A stretch of 64,000 nucleotides of DNA, taken from Kaistella polysaccharea. GTDB lineage: Bacteria > Bacteroidota > Bacteroidia > Flavobacteriales > Weeksellaceae. The translations under genes were made by a program, and so were the position numbers. Below are positions 26,544 to 36,850 of the stretch, in pieces. The DNA lies in the NCBI RefSeq assembly GCF_020410745.1, contig NZ_CP084528.1, forward strand, positions 2,046,001 to 2,110,000, written 5' to 3'. Every line of letters starts with the position of its first letter. Within the stretch, counting starts at the first letter, position 1. The notes under the pieces are model-generated. The model was given only the letters and a program-made list of their open reading frames with translations. It was not told where the DNA came from and ran no database searches.

Positions 26544-27773
26544 ATGAAAAATAAAATTATCCTGCTATCTTTTTCTGCATTGTCGGTTTTGTCCTGCAAG
26601 AAGAAAGATGAGAGACCGGCGCAAGGTCCGAAAGTAGTTTCTACAGTAATGGTAGAAAACAGAAATGTTGTTGGTTACGTAACTTTCCCAGCGAGTATTG
26701 AAGGACGTGTAAATAACGATGTTCGTGCGAAGATGCAAGGTTACGTTACCCAAGTTCTGGTAGATGAAGGACAATATGTGAAGAAAGGGCAGCCACTTTT
26801 CCGCTTAGAAACCAATTCATTAAATCAATCTGCAAATGCAGCGAGAGCTGGAGTGGGTGCAGCGCGTTCCAGTGTCTCCGCCTCAGAAGCTAATGTGAAA
26901 GCGGCGCAAGCTGCAGTTAATGCAGCCCAGGTTGAGGTGAACAAGCTTCGTCCTTTGGTAGAAAAAAATATCATCAGCAGTGTTCAGTTGCAAACAGCTC
27001 AGGCAAATTTAGCGAAAGCGCAGGCGCAGGTTTCTCAAGCAATTGCAGGGAGACAGCAGGCAAGCGCCGGAGTTGCACAGGCACAGGCGAATTTCCAGGG
27101 TGTTCAAGCTAATATTGATTACTCCGTTATTCGAGCGCCTATCTCAGGAACGGTTGGTAAAATTAATTTTAGAAATGGGAGTTTAGTTGGTCCAGGAGAT
27201 CCAATGCCAATATCCACCGTTTCTGATACAAGCGAATTGTACGTTTATTTTTCAATGAATGAAAAAGAGTATTTGGATTTTCTAAAAACGTCCAAAGGAG
27301 CAACTGTTCCTGAAAAATTAAAGAATATGCCTCCTGTGGAATTGTTATTGGCAAACGGTGATGTATATGGGGAGAAAGGATATGTGAAAGCAGTCACGGG
27401 ACAAATTGATGCAGCAACTGGAAGCATTCAGTTTCGTGTTTCTTTCCCGAACCCTAATAAACTGTTGAGCAACGGGAACAGTGGAACAGTCAGAATCCCG
27501 GTGACTTATGACAATGCGTTGGTGGTACCGGAAAGTGCAACAATTGAGCAGCAAGGTTTGGTTTACATTTATAAAGTAAAACAAGATACGGCAAAAAGCA
27601 CTGTCATTAAAGTCGTTGATCGAGTAAACAATATGGTTGTCATCAAAGAAGGTGCAGAAAAAGGAGATGTAGTTGTGGCAGAAGGTATTGGAACGATAAA
27701 ATCCGGAACCGCTGTAAAACCTCAACCGAAAAAGTTTGACGATATCATTAATGCTATAAAACCGATTTTCTAA
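26544..27773 (+). CDS. RND efflux periplasmic adaptor lipoprotein (AcrA/MexA type)
   Basis: 409 residues. A lipoprotein signal with Cys18 (LSVLSC) is followed by the lipoyl half-motif (VLVDEGQYVKKGQPLFRLE), a long alpha-helical hairpin of Ala/Gln-rich heptads (about residues 95-190), the second lipoyl half (APISGTVGKINFRNGSLV) and the beta-barrel and membrane-proximal domains. It bridges the inner-membrane pump and the outer-membrane channel. The pump gene starts 3 bp later. Confidence 0.94.
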   Translation: MKNKIILLSFSALSVLSCKKKDERPAQGPKVVSTVMVENRNVVGYVTFPASIEGRVNNDVRAKMQGYVTQVLVDEGQYVKKGQPLFRLETNSLNQSANAARAGVGAARSSVSASEANVKAAQAAVNAAQVEVNKLRPLVEKNIISSVQLQTAQANLAKAQAQVSQAIAGRQQASAGVAQAQANFQGVQANIDYSVIRAPISGTVGKINFRNGSLVGPGDPMPISTVSDTSELYVYFSMNEKEYLDFLKTSKGATVPEKLKNMPPVELLLANGDVYGEKGYVKAVTGQIDAATGSIQFRVSFPNPNKLLSNGNSGTVRIPVTYDNALVVPESATIEQQGLVYIYKVKQDTAKSTVIKVVDRVNNMVVIKEGAEKGDVVVAEGIGTIKSGTAVKPQPKKFDDIINAIKPIF

Positions 27774-27776
27774 AAG

Positions 27777-30700
27777 ATGGTTAAAAAATTTATAAACAGA
27801 CCGGTTTTATCTACCGTAATTTCCATCATGATTGTTGTTTTGGGAATACTCGGATTGATCTCTTTGCCGGTCACTCAGTATCCTGATATTGCACCACCAA
27901 CGGTGCGAATATCTGCCAATTATACCGGTGCTAATGCGCAGACGGTAATGAACAGTGTAATTATTCCAATTGAAGAACAAGTGAATGGAGTTGAAGGAAT
28001 GGATTATATTTCTTCTTCTGCGGGAAATAATGGGTCCGCTTCAATTCAAATATTCTTTAAACAAGGAATTGATCCCGATATCGCTGCGGTAAATGTTCAG
28101 AATCAAGTTCAACGGGCAATTCCGCTTCTTCCTTCCGAGGTTACAAGATCTGGAGTTCAGGTAAGTAAACAGCAAACCAGTGCTTTGATGTTTTTGAGTT
28201 TCTACACGTCGAACCCGCAGTTGGATGAGGTTTGGCTACAGAATTATATGAACATTAATATCATCCCAGAATTAAAAAGGGTAAATGGTGTTGGTGATGC
28301 CCAGGTTTTTGGAGGAAAAAATTATGCCATGAGAATTTGGCTTGATCCAGCAAAAATGGCTGCCTATGGTTTAGAACCTACTGAAGTTTCTGCTGCGATC
28401 AATGAGCAATCAAGAGAAGCTGCTGCCGGAGCATTAGGTGAAAACAGTGGGAGTTCTTTTCAATACATTATTACATACAAAGGAAAATATAATGATGTTG
28501 ATCAATTCGAAAATATTATTTTGCGGGCACTCGGTAATGGGGAATATCTTCGTTTAAAAGATGTTGCAGAAATCAAATTGGATTCTCAATCTTATGCCGG
28601 AATTGGGGAAAGTAATGGGAACCGATCCATCTCGATGGGGATTTTCCAAACTCCAGGTTCTAATGCGCAGGAAATTATTACCAATATTAAGACTTTGTTG
28701 AAGGAAACTGAGAAAACTTTACCAGAAGGAATTGGGTATAATATTAATTTTGATACTAATGAATTTTTAGAGGCTTCAATCGCAAAAGTAGTGACTACTT
28801 TATTAGAAGCCTTCGTATTAGTATTTTTAGTAGTATTTTTATTTTTACAAGATTTTAGATCGACCTTAATTCCAGCGATTGCAGTTCCGGTTTCGATAGT
28901 CGGTACTTTCTTCTTCCTGAATTTATTCGGTTACTCGATTAACTTATTGACGCTATTTGCTTTGGTTCTTGCCATCGGGATTGTGGTTGATGATGCGATT
29001 GTAGTAGTAGAAGCTGTTCATGCGAAAATGGAAGGCGGCATTACAGATGCGAAAAAAGCAACTGTCGAAGCCATGGACGAAATTACGGGTGCAATTATCT
29101 CTATTACTTTGGTAATGGCGGCAGTATTTATTCCGGTAACTTTCTTAACAGGTCCAACAGGAGTTTTCTACCAACAATTTGGAATTACCTTAATTATTGC
29201 GATTTTAATTTCAGCGGTAAATGCCTTAACGTTGAGTCCGGTGCTTTGTGCGATGTTTTTAAAACCGCCCGCGCATCATTCCAAAGAGTATGCGAGCATG
29301 AATTTCATGCAAAAGTTCTTCTCTAAATTTAATGCAGGTTTTAATGCAGGAACGAAAAAATATGGACAATCATTTCATTTTATTTTAAGAAATAAATGGG
29401 TAAGCTTATTGGTCATTTTTGCTGCCGGAGCAGTTACTTTCTGGTGGGCAAGTTCTACCATGCCTACAGGATTTATTCCGAAAGAAGACCGTGGGATTTT
29501 GTTTACAGATGTACAACTTCCGCCCGGAGCTTCCTTAGAACGAACCTATAATATTTTATCAGATCTTCAAAAAGAAGCACGGAAAATTCCAGGTGTTCAA
29601 AACGTAACGTATACCGCAAGTCGTGGTTTTATGTCCGGTTCTGGATCTAATGTTGGTCAAGCTTTTATTAAATTAAAGCCTTTTGATGAACGCGGGAAAG
29701 CCGATGGACAAAGTATCGATGAAATCACAGGAAGGTTATTTGGAATCACCAGTAAATATCCAGATGCAAAAATCATTTTCTTCTCTCCACCAAGTGTACC
29801 TGGTTTTGGGAGTAGTGATGGTTTCTCCACTGTTTTGTTGGATAAATCAGGCGGAGATATTTCAGAACTCAATAAAGTGACGCAAAGTTTTGTCGGTGCA
29901 TTGATGCAGAGACCAGAAATTCAGTTTGCTTCAACTTCATTTAATACCAACTATCCTCAGTATCAGATGGTCGTTAATACACCTCGTGCGAAAGAAAGTG
30001 GAGTATCATTAAATGCGATTTTGAGCACCATGCAAGGGTATATCGGAGGAATTTATTCGTCAGATTTTACTAAATATGGAAAACAGTTCAGGGTAATGAT
30101 TCAAGCTTTGCCAGATGATCGAAAATCGCCGGAAAGTTTAAATTCAATTTTCGTGAAAACAGCTTCTGGAGCGATGGCGCCAATATCGCAATTTGTGACC
30201 CTCGAAAAAAGTTTTGGACCTCAGTCCTTGGAACGTTATAACCTCTTTACTTCTGTAGGAATCAATGGTTCCAGTAATCCTGGTTTTTCCACAGGTGATG
30301 CTATTAAAGCGGTTCAGGAAGTTGCGGCCGAAAATTTACCAGCTAATTATGATGTTGAGTTTACAGGCTTAACGAAAGAAGAAATGAAAGCTGGATCTCA
30401 GACTTATATCGTATTTTTATTAAGTTTCCTGTTTGTTTACTTTATTCTGGCGGCTCAATATGAAAGTTATTTATTGCCTTTCTCGGTGATACTTTCCCTT
30501 CCTTTAGGAGTAATTGGAGCTTTTTTCGGTCAGCGGATTTTCGGCTTGGAGAATAATATTTATTTCCAGATTGCGATTATTATGTTGATTGGATTGCTTG
30601 CCAAAAATGCAATTTTGATCGTAGAGTTTGCGGTACAGCGGCGTCTACATGGTGAATCAATTGCAATGTCTGCAATTAATGCTGCTAAAGCGAGGTTACG

Positions 30701-30929
30701 TCCGATTTTGATGACTTCATTTGCGTTTATCTTCGGTATGATTCCTTTGATTTTTGCGACAGGGATTGGATCGGTCGGTAACCGTTCAATTGCCACGGGT
30801 GCAGCTACAGGTTTATTAATAGGTACTTTCTTCGGTTTGGTAGCAATCCCTGTATTGTATGTAATATTCCAATACTTGCAAGAAAAAGTGGTGCCTTTAA
30901 AGGAAAAGGAAATCAATCTTTCCGAATAA
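27777..30929 (+). CDS. RND multidrug efflux transporter, HAE1 family (AcrB type)
   Basis: 1050 residues with 12 predicted helices and two large periplasmic loops. The N-terminus FINRPVLSTVISIMIVVLG, motif VDDAIVVVEAV with the proton-relay Asp pair (AIGIVVDDAIVVVEA), and motif LLAKNAILIVEFA near the end identify the HAE1 class. It exports amphiphilic drugs or lipids with proton antiport as a trimer. It is the second of three pump genes and is followed at 19 bp by the channel gene. Confidence 0.96.
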   Translation: MVKKFINRPVLSTVISIMIVVLGILGLISLPVTQYPDIAPPTVRISANYTGANAQTVMNSVIIPIEEQVNGVEGMDYISSSAGNNGSASIQIFFKQGIDPDIAAVNVQNQVQRAIPLLPSEVTRSGVQVSKQQTSALMFLSFYTSNPQLDEVWLQNYMNINIIPELKRVNGVGDAQVFGGKNYAMRIWLDPAKMAAYGLEPTEVSAAINEQSREAAAGALGENSGSSFQYIITYKGKYNDVDQFENIILRALGNGEYLRLKDVAEIKLDSQSYAGIGESNGNRSISMGIFQTPGSNAQEIITNIKTLLKETEKTLPEGIGYNINFDTNEFLEASIAKVVTTLLEAFVLVFLVVFLFLQDFRSTLIPAIAVPVSIVGTFFFLNLFGYSINLLTLFALVLAIGIVVDDAIVVVEAVHAKMEGGITDAKKATVEAMDEITGAIISITLVMAAVFIPVTFLTGPTGVFYQQFGITLIIAILISAVNALTLSPVLCAMFLKPPAHHSKEYASMNFMQKFFSKFNAGFNAGTKKYGQSFHFILRNKWVSLLVIFAAGAVTFWWASSTMPTGFIPKEDRGILFTDVQLPPGASLERTYNILSDLQKEARKIPGVQNVTYTASRGFMSGSGSNVGQAFIKLKPFDERGKADGQSIDEITGRLFGITSKYPDAKIIFFSPPSVPGFGSSDGFSTVLLDKSGGDISELNKVTQSFVGALMQRPEIQFASTSFNTNYPQYQMVVNTPRAKESGVSLNAILSTMQGYIGGIYSSDFTKYGKQFRVMIQALPDDRKSPESLNSIFVKTASGAMAPISQFVTLEKSFGPQSLERYNLFTSVGINGSSNPGFSTGDAIKAVQEVAAENLPANYDVEFTGLTKEEMKAGSQTYIVFLLSFLFVYFILAAQYESYLLPFSVILSLPLGVIGAFFGQRIFGLENNIYFQIAIIMLIGLLAKNAILIVEFAVQRRLHGESIAMSAINAAKARLRPILMTSFAFIFGMIPLIFATGIGSVGNRSIATGAATGLLIGTFFGLVAIPVLYVIFQYLQEKVVPLKEKEINLSE

Positions 30930-30948
30930 TTGAAAGTCAAAAACTTTT

Positions 30949-32373
30949 ATGAAAATTAAAAAAATGAATAAATATTTCAATATAAAAATACTTTCGATTG
31001 TCTTTTCAGCGTTCGTTCTTACCTCTTGTATGACTCGCGAAAAGTACGAAAGACCGACCGAAGTGATTAATGAAAATCTTTTCCGTACCGATTTGTTGCC
31101 GAAAGATTCTACAAGTATGGCGACTATTTCGTGGCGAGAAATTTTCACAGATCCGGTTTTACAGAAACACATTGCGAAAGCATTGGACAATAATTTAGAT
31201 GTAAGAGTCGCATTGCAAAACATCAGTGCGGCAGATTCTTATTTAAAGCAAAGTAAAGCAGCCTATTTGCCAACGCTTTCTGCAGGTCCGAATTATACCT
31301 TCCAAACACAGTCTTTAAATACGCAGTCGGGCCAATTAATGTCGGCTCGAAAATATGGAAATCAGTTTGATGTTTCTGCAAATATTGGTTGGGAAGCTGA
31401 TATTTGGGGGAAATTGAGAGCTCAGGAAAAAGCTGAATTTGCCAACTATTTAGGCACAGTTTCTGCGCACCAAGCCGTGAAAAGTGATTTGGTTGCCAGC
31501 GTTGCTTCCGCTTACTATCAGTTGTTGACTTTTGATGATCAGAAGAAAATCATTAATGAAACAATTGCTTTAAGAAAGAAAAATTTGGAAACGACGTCGG
31601 CTTTGAAAGATGCCGGAACAGTAACCGAAGTTGCGGTACAGCAAAGTGAAGCTTTGGTTTTCAATGCAGAATCTTTATTAATAAGTATTGATGTTCAAAT
31701 CGGGTTGCTCGAAAATACCATCAGTTTATTGATGGGTGAGCCTTCGCACGCAATTGAGCGCACGACAATTGCCGCTCAGAAAATGCCGATAAGTTTAGAT
31801 CTCGGTTATCCTGCCAATTTGTTGGCAAACCGCCCTGATGTGAAAGTTGCAGAATACCGTTTGATGAATGCTTTCGAAATGACCAACGCTGCGAAAGCCA
31901 ACTTTTATCCAACTTTGAGATTGACCGGAAGTGGTGGAATTGTATCTGGAGATATAGATCAATTATTCAGTGTGAATTCACTTTTTGCCAATGTTGTTGC
32001 GGGTTTAGCCCAACCAATTTTAAATAAAAGACAAATTAGAACGCAATATGAAGTAAGTTTAGCGAACAAAGAAATCGCTTATCTTAATTTTAGAAGATCA
32101 GTTTTAACCGCCGGAAAAGAAGTTTCTGATGCTTTGAAAATCTATCAATCACAAGACAGTTTCATCGGCTTAAAAAGAAAAGAAATGGAGGCTTACAAAA
32201 ACTCCGTTGAATATTCTCAGGAGTTGGTGAATTATGGCTTGGCAAACTACTTAGAAGTGATCAACGCCAGTGTAAATCAGTTGAATGCTGAGTTAAATAT
32301 TTCTAATGCAGAATATTCTAAGTTAGATGCAGGAATCGAATTATACCGCGCTCTTGGTGGCGGCTGGAGATAA
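30949..32373 (+). CDS. TolC/OprM-type outer-membrane efflux lipoprotein
   Basis: 474 residues with lipobox Cys27 (FVLTSC); Met6 is an alternative start that keeps it. Two outer-membrane-factor repeats are seen, with long coiled segments (LDNNLDVRVALQNISAAD, LANRPDVKVAEYRLMNAFE). This is the NodT/OprM lipoprotein subgroup. It completes the tripartite pump and is followed by a terminator at 32397. Confidence 0.94.
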   Translation: MKIKKMNKYFNIKILSIVFSAFVLTSCMTREKYERPTEVINENLFRTDLLPKDSTSMATISWREIFTDPVLQKHIAKALDNNLDVRVALQNISAADSYLKQSKAAYLPTLSAGPNYTFQTQSLNTQSGQLMSARKYGNQFDVSANIGWEADIWGKLRAQEKAEFANYLGTVSAHQAVKSDLVASVASAYYQLLTFDDQKKIINETIALRKKNLETTSALKDAGTVTEVAVQQSEALVFNAESLLISIDVQIGLLENTISLLMGEPSHAIERTTIAAQKMPISLDLGYPANLLANRPDVKVAEYRLMNAFEMTNAAKANFYPTLRLTGSGGIVSGDIDQLFSVNSLFANVVAGLAQPILNKRQIRTQYEVSLANKEIAYLNFRRSVLTAGKEVSDALKIYQSQDSFIGLKRKEMEAYKNSVEYSQELVNYGLANYLEVINASVNQLNAELNISNAEYSKLDAGIELYRALGGGWR

Positions 32374-32396
32374 TAAAAGTATTTTCGAATATCATT

Positions 32397-32432
32397 AAAA
32401 AATCTCTTTCAATTTATTGGAAGAGATTTTTT
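32397..32432 (+). terminator. Terminator of the RND efflux operon
   Basis: A 14-bp stem 32397-32410 / 32419-32432 with one G-U pair and an 8-nt loop, ending in six T residues. Confidence 0.85.
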
Positions 32433-32540
32433 ATGAATAAATTTCTACAGGAAATTCTAAATTTGATGGAAAATTAGCGGATATATATTTCAGTTAAGAT
32501 TTTTTTAATCAGAAATTTCCAAATAATTTATACTAGATAT

Positions 32541-33248
32541 CTATTCTTGATTTTTAATAATAGGAGCAAGTTCTTTTTTTAATTCTTCAAATTCTTCTTT
32601 ACTCAACATATCAACTTCCATCAATTCTTTTGCCTCTTTTAATTTTGCAATAGCCTCTTCTCTAGTCATTTTTCTATTTTTCAAATGAATTTCGCCAGAT
32701 TCTATTGCTAGTTCGGCATCCATTACACTTAAGTATTTATTAATACCAAACGCTCTACCGTTTATCTCCCCTAAAACCATAACAACATATAAAGGTTTCT
32801 TTTTACTACCTCTATGATATGTCTTTAGTTCATTTATAATAACAGTTGTATTTTTAAGGTTGTTATCGGCCATTATTGGTGCGTCACCATTCATAGCACT
32901 CATTATACTACCAAATCCAGCGGGTCTCCCCATTTGTATAAATTCGTAAGTTTTTTTTGATGTACTTCTGGATTGTCCTACACCTCCTCTTAGATTTGTT
33001 CCATAACTCCCAGCATATGTTTTGGTGCTTACTTCTTGAGAGGACGGCATTCCTAAAATTAATGTGTCGCCGATTTTAACGCTATTTTTATTAGCTGTTG
33101 TATATTGTTTTACTTCGGCACCATTGTTAACTGTGCTAAAAAAGTTTATGTCTTGTGTGTTCTCGTGAGTTAATACTTCAATTTTTTCTTGAGCATTAAT
33201 AGTGATAATTGAGAAGATAATAAATAATAGGATAGATGTTTTTTTCAT
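32541..33248 (-). CDS. Secreted protein of unknown function with SHOCT-like C-terminus
   Basis: 235 residues. A signal peptide (ILLFIIFSIITINAQ) is followed by a domain I do not recognise (contains KIGDTLILGMPS and a Gly/Ser/Thr-rich stretch). The last about 45 residues (REEAIAKLKEAKELME, MLSKEEFEELKKELAP) resemble the SHOCT-type helical hairpin. Base composition is somewhat more AT-rich than its neighbours and it stands alone between the efflux operon and a 396-bp gap, so it may be a recent acquisition. No function is proposed. Confidence 0.75.
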   Translation of the reverse strand: MKKTSILLFIIFSIITINAQEKIEVLTHENTQDINFFSTVNNGAEVKQYTTANKNSVKIGDTLILGMPSSQEVSTKTYAGSYGTNLRGGVGQSRSTSKKTYEFIQMGRPAGFGSIMSAMNGDAPIMADNNLKNTTVIINELKTYHRGSKKKPLYVVMVLGEINGRAFGINKYLSVMDAELAIESGEIHLKNRKMTREEAIAKLKEAKELMEVDMLSKEEFEELKKELAPIIKNQE

Positions 33249-33644
33249 AATTGTTAATTAATAGTTTTGTAATAGTATTTATATTTTGTTTAATGATTCA
33301 CTCTTTCATATAGAATATCTAACATTCAGATGGTTTATACGATGATTTTAACATTTTATTGAAAATTCAAATATAACAATTAAATCGATGTTTTATAAAC
33401 GCCTATTAAAAAAACATAATCCAACTTTAGCAGGGATTTTTTACATATTATTCTTTTAAATAACTTTCTGGTTTCTACAATTTAAGCGTATCGTGGAATG
33501 ATTCGAAAATCTATAACTTTCAGATTTTTGCAGTAGGATAATTGTAGAGATAGCATTAATTCTCTAGATTAATGGAAAGCCTTTCCGACCGTAATTTTAG
33601 TGCATAATAAAACGAAAAAGCTTTGCGCCTTTGCGTTAAAAAAA
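33249..33644. other. 396-bp gap without a gene
   Basis: This AT-rich stretch holds no reading frame that looks coding on either strand. It contains a short hairpin (33506-33512 with 33522-33528) and, at 33621-33636, the tandem 8-mers CTTTGCGC and CTTTGCGT just after the methyltransferase stop. I see no tRNA or riboswitch fold. It separates two genes read in the same direction (minus). Confidence 0.7.
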
Positions 33645-34178
33645 TTACAAATATTTAAAAAATTCCCACATCACAATTCCACCGCACACAGAAACGTTCA
33701 AAGAATGCTTTGTTCCCAACTGCGGAATTTCCAGGAAAGTATCATAATGCGAAAGCGCTTCATCGCTCAACCCATCTACTTCATTTCCTAAAACCAAAGC
33801 GTACTTTTCCACCTTATTAATGGGGTAATCTGTGATCACCTGCGAATTGCTTGTCTGCTCAATTCCTATAATTTTAAAGTTTTCATCCTTTAAATTTTGA
33901 AGCGCTACAGCGATGTCTTTTTCATAAACCCAATCTACACTTTCGGTGGCACCCAAAGCAGCTTTATGGATTTCCCGATGTGGCGGTTGTGGCGTAATTC
34001 CACACAGTACCACTTTTTCTATTAAGAAAGCATCAGCCGTTCTGAAAATCGCGCCTACATTGTGCATGCTTCGAACATTGTCTAAGACAACAACCAACGG
34101 TGTTTTTTTGGTTTGTTTAAAGGTTTCAACATCGATTCTCCCTAATTCTTCCAGTTTCAGTTTCTTTGTGGATGACAT
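33645..34178 (-). CDS. SpoU/TrmH-family RNA 2'-O-methyltransferase
   Basis: 177 residues with the knotted SPOUT fold: motif 1 NVGAIFRTADAF, motif 2 ALVLGNEVDGLSDE and motif 3 SLNVSVCGGIVMWEF. It lacks the N-terminal extension of RlmB, so a tRNA or short rRNA target is more likely. It uses S-adenosylmethionine in the cytoplasm. Its start is divergent from mutS, 69 bp away, and the -7 elements of the two genes abut each other. Confidence 0.9.
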   Translation of the reverse strand: MSSTKKLKLEELGRIDVETFKQTKKTPLVVVLDNVRSMHNVGAIFRTADAFLIEKVVLCGITPQPPHREIHKAALGATESVDWVYEKDIAVALQNLKDENFKIIGIEQTSNSQVITDYPINKVEKYALVLGNEVDGLSDEALSHYDTFLEIPQLGTKHSLNVSVCGGIVMWEFFKYL

Positions 34179-34183
34179 TTTCG

Positions 34184-34200
34184 TATTTTTGGCAAAAGTA
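34184..34200. promoter_or_regulatory. Face-to-face -7 elements of trmH-like gene and mutS
   Basis: TATTTTTG on the plus strand (34184-34191) and TACTTTTG on the minus strand (34200-34193) are separated by one base and form a near-palindrome. Both fit TAnnTTTG. The -33 boxes are weak on both sides. Confidence 0.4.
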
Positions 34201-34247
34201 AGGTTTTTAAAACCCTTTTTTATAAATTCCTCAAAATCAAAAATCCC

Positions 34248-36827
34248 GTGGCTAAAAAAGAAACTCCCTTAATGACGCAGTACAATACCATCAAGGCGAA
34301 ATATCCTGATGCGCTTTTGCTGTTTCGTGTTGGAGATTTCTACGAGACTTTTGGGACGGATGCGATCCGAACGTCCCAGATTTTAGGAATTGTTTTGACC
34401 AAAAGAGCCAATGGCGAAGGTCATATCGAACTTGCCGGATTTCCGCATCATTCTGTAGATACGTATTTGCCAAAACTCGTGAGAGCCGGGCTTCGTGTAG
34501 CGATCTGTGATCAGCTGGAAGATCCAAAAGGGGTGAAAGGAATTGTAAAACGCGGCGTAACCGAATTGGTAACTCCCGGTGTAACTTTCAACGAACAGGT
34601 TTTAACTTCGAAGAAAAATAATTTTTTACTTTCTATTCATAAAGTAAAAGAGAAATACGGTTTGGCTTTGGTCGATGTTTCCACAGGCGAGTTTCTGACT
34701 TCAGAAGGAAATCTGGAGCAACTGCTTCATATCGTCGGAACTTTTGATCCGAGTGAAATCATTTACCAGCGAACGACCGAACTTCCTACTCAACTGAAAA
34801 ATCGAAATTATTTTAAATTAGAAGACTGGGCTTTTCAATACAATTACGGGTATGAAAAACTGACGAATCATTTCAAAACAAATTCCTTAAAAGGTTTCGG
34901 AATTGAAGATTTGAAATTAGGAATTACGGCAGCCGGAGCAATTTTCGCCTATTTAGTTGAAGATACGCATCATACACTCTTACAGCATATTACCAAGATA
35001 AAACTCATTCCGAAAGATGATTATCTGATGATGGATCATTTCACTTTACGAAATTTAGAAATCGTTTATTCAAGCAGCCAGCAAGGCAAGTCATTACTCG
35101 ATATTGTTGACAAAACTTCAACTCCGATGGGCGGAAGATTGTTGCGCAGAAGATTAATTCTCCCATTAAAATCCGTCAACGAAATCAACAGAAGATTAGA
35201 TTTAATTGAATTTTTTAATAAAGAAGAAAATCTAAAATATGAGATTTTACAATTATTAAAAACGATTTCTGATTTGGACCGTTTGATGGGGAAATTAGCT
35301 TCTGAAAAAATTTCACCGAAAGAACTCGGTTACCTTCGCCAGAGCTTAGTGAATATAAGAGAAATTAAAGAATTACTTCATGCTCACGATCAAATTTTGA
35401 CTTGGTTATCGCCTTTAATTAATTTGGATGAACTTATTGAATATTTAATTAATTATTTGAATGATGAACTTCCGGTAAATATTTCAAAAGGAAACGTCAT
35501 TAAAACCGGTATTTCAGAAGAACTAGATCATCTGCGCGGACTTCAAACGAAAGGAAAGGGTTTCCTGGATGAAATGTGTGACCGTGAAGTGAAGCGCACT
35601 GGAATAACGAGTTTGAAAATAAGTTTTAACAATGTTTTCGGCTATTTTATCGAAGTTAGAAACTCTCATAAAGATAAAGTTCCCCAAGATTGGATACGCA
35701 AGCAAACCTTGGTGAATGCTGAAAGATACATCACTGAAGAACTGAAAGAATATGAAGAGCAAATTCTTGGCGCGGAAGAAAAGATTTCAAAAATTGAACA
35801 TCTTCTTTACCGAAAGGTTTGCGAAAATGTGATGATCTACATTGATCAAATTCAAGAGAATTCTAAAATTATTGCTGAATTGGATTGTGGTGTTGGATTA
35901 TCTGAACTCGCAGTTTCTGAATCTTACACGAAGCCAGTTTTAAATGAAGGTTTTGAAATTGATCTGAAAGAAGCGCGTCATCCGATTATTGAAAACGCTT
36001 TGCCGTTAGGTGAAAAATACATTCCGAATGATTTGTATTTATCTAAAGATTCGCAGCAAATTATTATGGTGACAGGTCCTAATATGGCGGGTAAGTCAGC
36101 GATTCTAAGACAAACTGCCATCATTTGTTTAATGGCTCAAATCGGAAGTTTTGTTCCGGCAAAACATGCTGAAATTGGAATTTTAGATAAAATATTTACC
36201 AGAGTTGGAGCGTCGGATAATATTTCTTCCGGCGAATCGACTTTCATGGTGGAAATGAATGAAGCCGCCAATATTTTAAATAATATTTCTGAGCGCAGTT
36301 TAATTTTATTAGACGAGATCGGGCGTGGAACTTCTACGTACGACGGAGTTTCGATTGCGTGGGCAATTGCAGAATATTTGCATCAACATCCAACGAAGGC
36401 GAAAACTTTATTTGCGACCCATTACCACGAACTCAATGAAATGACCGTCAATTTTGAAAGGATCAAAAATTTCCATGTTTCTATTCAGGAACATAAAGGA
36501 AGTATTATTTTTCTACGAAAATTATTGTCTGGAGGAAGTGAACACAGTTTCGGAATCCACGTCGCTAAGTTGGCGGGAATGCCTGCGAAAGTAGTAAATC
36601 GCGCGAATGAAGTCTTGAAAACTTTAGAAAAAAGCCGTTCTCAAAGCGGTTCCAAAAATTCTGCAAAAGCGATTACGGATGAAAGTCTGCAACTTTCTTT
36701 CTTTCAGTTGGATGATCCTGTTTTAGAAAATATCCGGGAAGAATTACTGAAGATTGACATCAATACTTTGACACCGATTGAAGCGTTGATGAAACTGAAC
36801 TCGATTAAGAAAATGATTGGGCGATAA
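34248..36827 (+). CDS. mutS: DNA mismatch repair protein MutS
   Basis: 859 residues, starting with GTG at 34248 since the conserved N-terminus (KKETPLMTQYNTIKAKYPD) begins right there. The mismatch-binding Phe-x-Glu is in DFYETFG. The ATPase has Walker A GPNMAGKS at 610-617, Walker B SLILLDEIGRGTSTYDG and the FATHYHEL signature. A helix-turn-helix (HVAKLAGMPAKVVNRA) and the C-terminal tail complete it. It recognises mismatches and recruits MutL. The gene ends 23 bp from the convergent ABC exporter with no clear terminator between. Confidence 0.97.
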   Translation: MAKKETPLMTQYNTIKAKYPDALLLFRVGDFYETFGTDAIRTSQILGIVLTKRANGEGHIELAGFPHHSVDTYLPKLVRAGLRVAICDQLEDPKGVKGIVKRGVTELVTPGVTFNEQVLTSKKNNFLLSIHKVKEKYGLALVDVSTGEFLTSEGNLEQLLHIVGTFDPSEIIYQRTTELPTQLKNRNYFKLEDWAFQYNYGYEKLTNHFKTNSLKGFGIEDLKLGITAAGAIFAYLVEDTHHTLLQHITKIKLIPKDDYLMMDHFTLRNLEIVYSSSQQGKSLLDIVDKTSTPMGGRLLRRRLILPLKSVNEINRRLDLIEFFNKEENLKYEILQLLKTISDLDRLMGKLASEKISPKELGYLRQSLVNIREIKELLHAHDQILTWLSPLINLDELIEYLINYLNDELPVNISKGNVIKTGISEELDHLRGLQTKGKGFLDEMCDREVKRTGITSLKISFNNVFGYFIEVRNSHKDKVPQDWIRKQTLVNAERYITEELKEYEEQILGAEEKISKIEHLLYRKVCENVMIYIDQIQENSKIIAELDCGVGLSELAVSESYTKPVLNEGFEIDLKEARHPIIENALPLGEKYIPNDLYLSKDSQQIIMVTGPNMAGKSAILRQTAIICLMAQIGSFVPAKHAEIGILDKIFTRVGASDNISSGESTFMVEMNEAANILNNISERSLILLDEIGRGTSTYDGVSIAWAIAEYLHQHPTKAKTLFATHYHELNEMTVNFERIKNFHVSIQEHKGSIIFLRKLLSGGSEHSFGIHVAKLAGMPAKVVNRANEVLKTLEKSRSQSGSKNSAKAITDESLQLSFFQLDDPVLENIREELLKIDINTLTPIEALMKLNSIKKMIGR

Positions 36828-36850
36828 TTGAGAATTTAAATAAAATCAAT

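Noticed and set aside
33418-33440. Terminator-like hairpin in the 396-bp gap
   Set aside because: The stem is only 5 bp with an 11-nt loop.
33249-33644. Search for a tRNA or small RNA in the gap
   Set aside because: No cloverleaf, T-loop motif or strong structured element could be seen.
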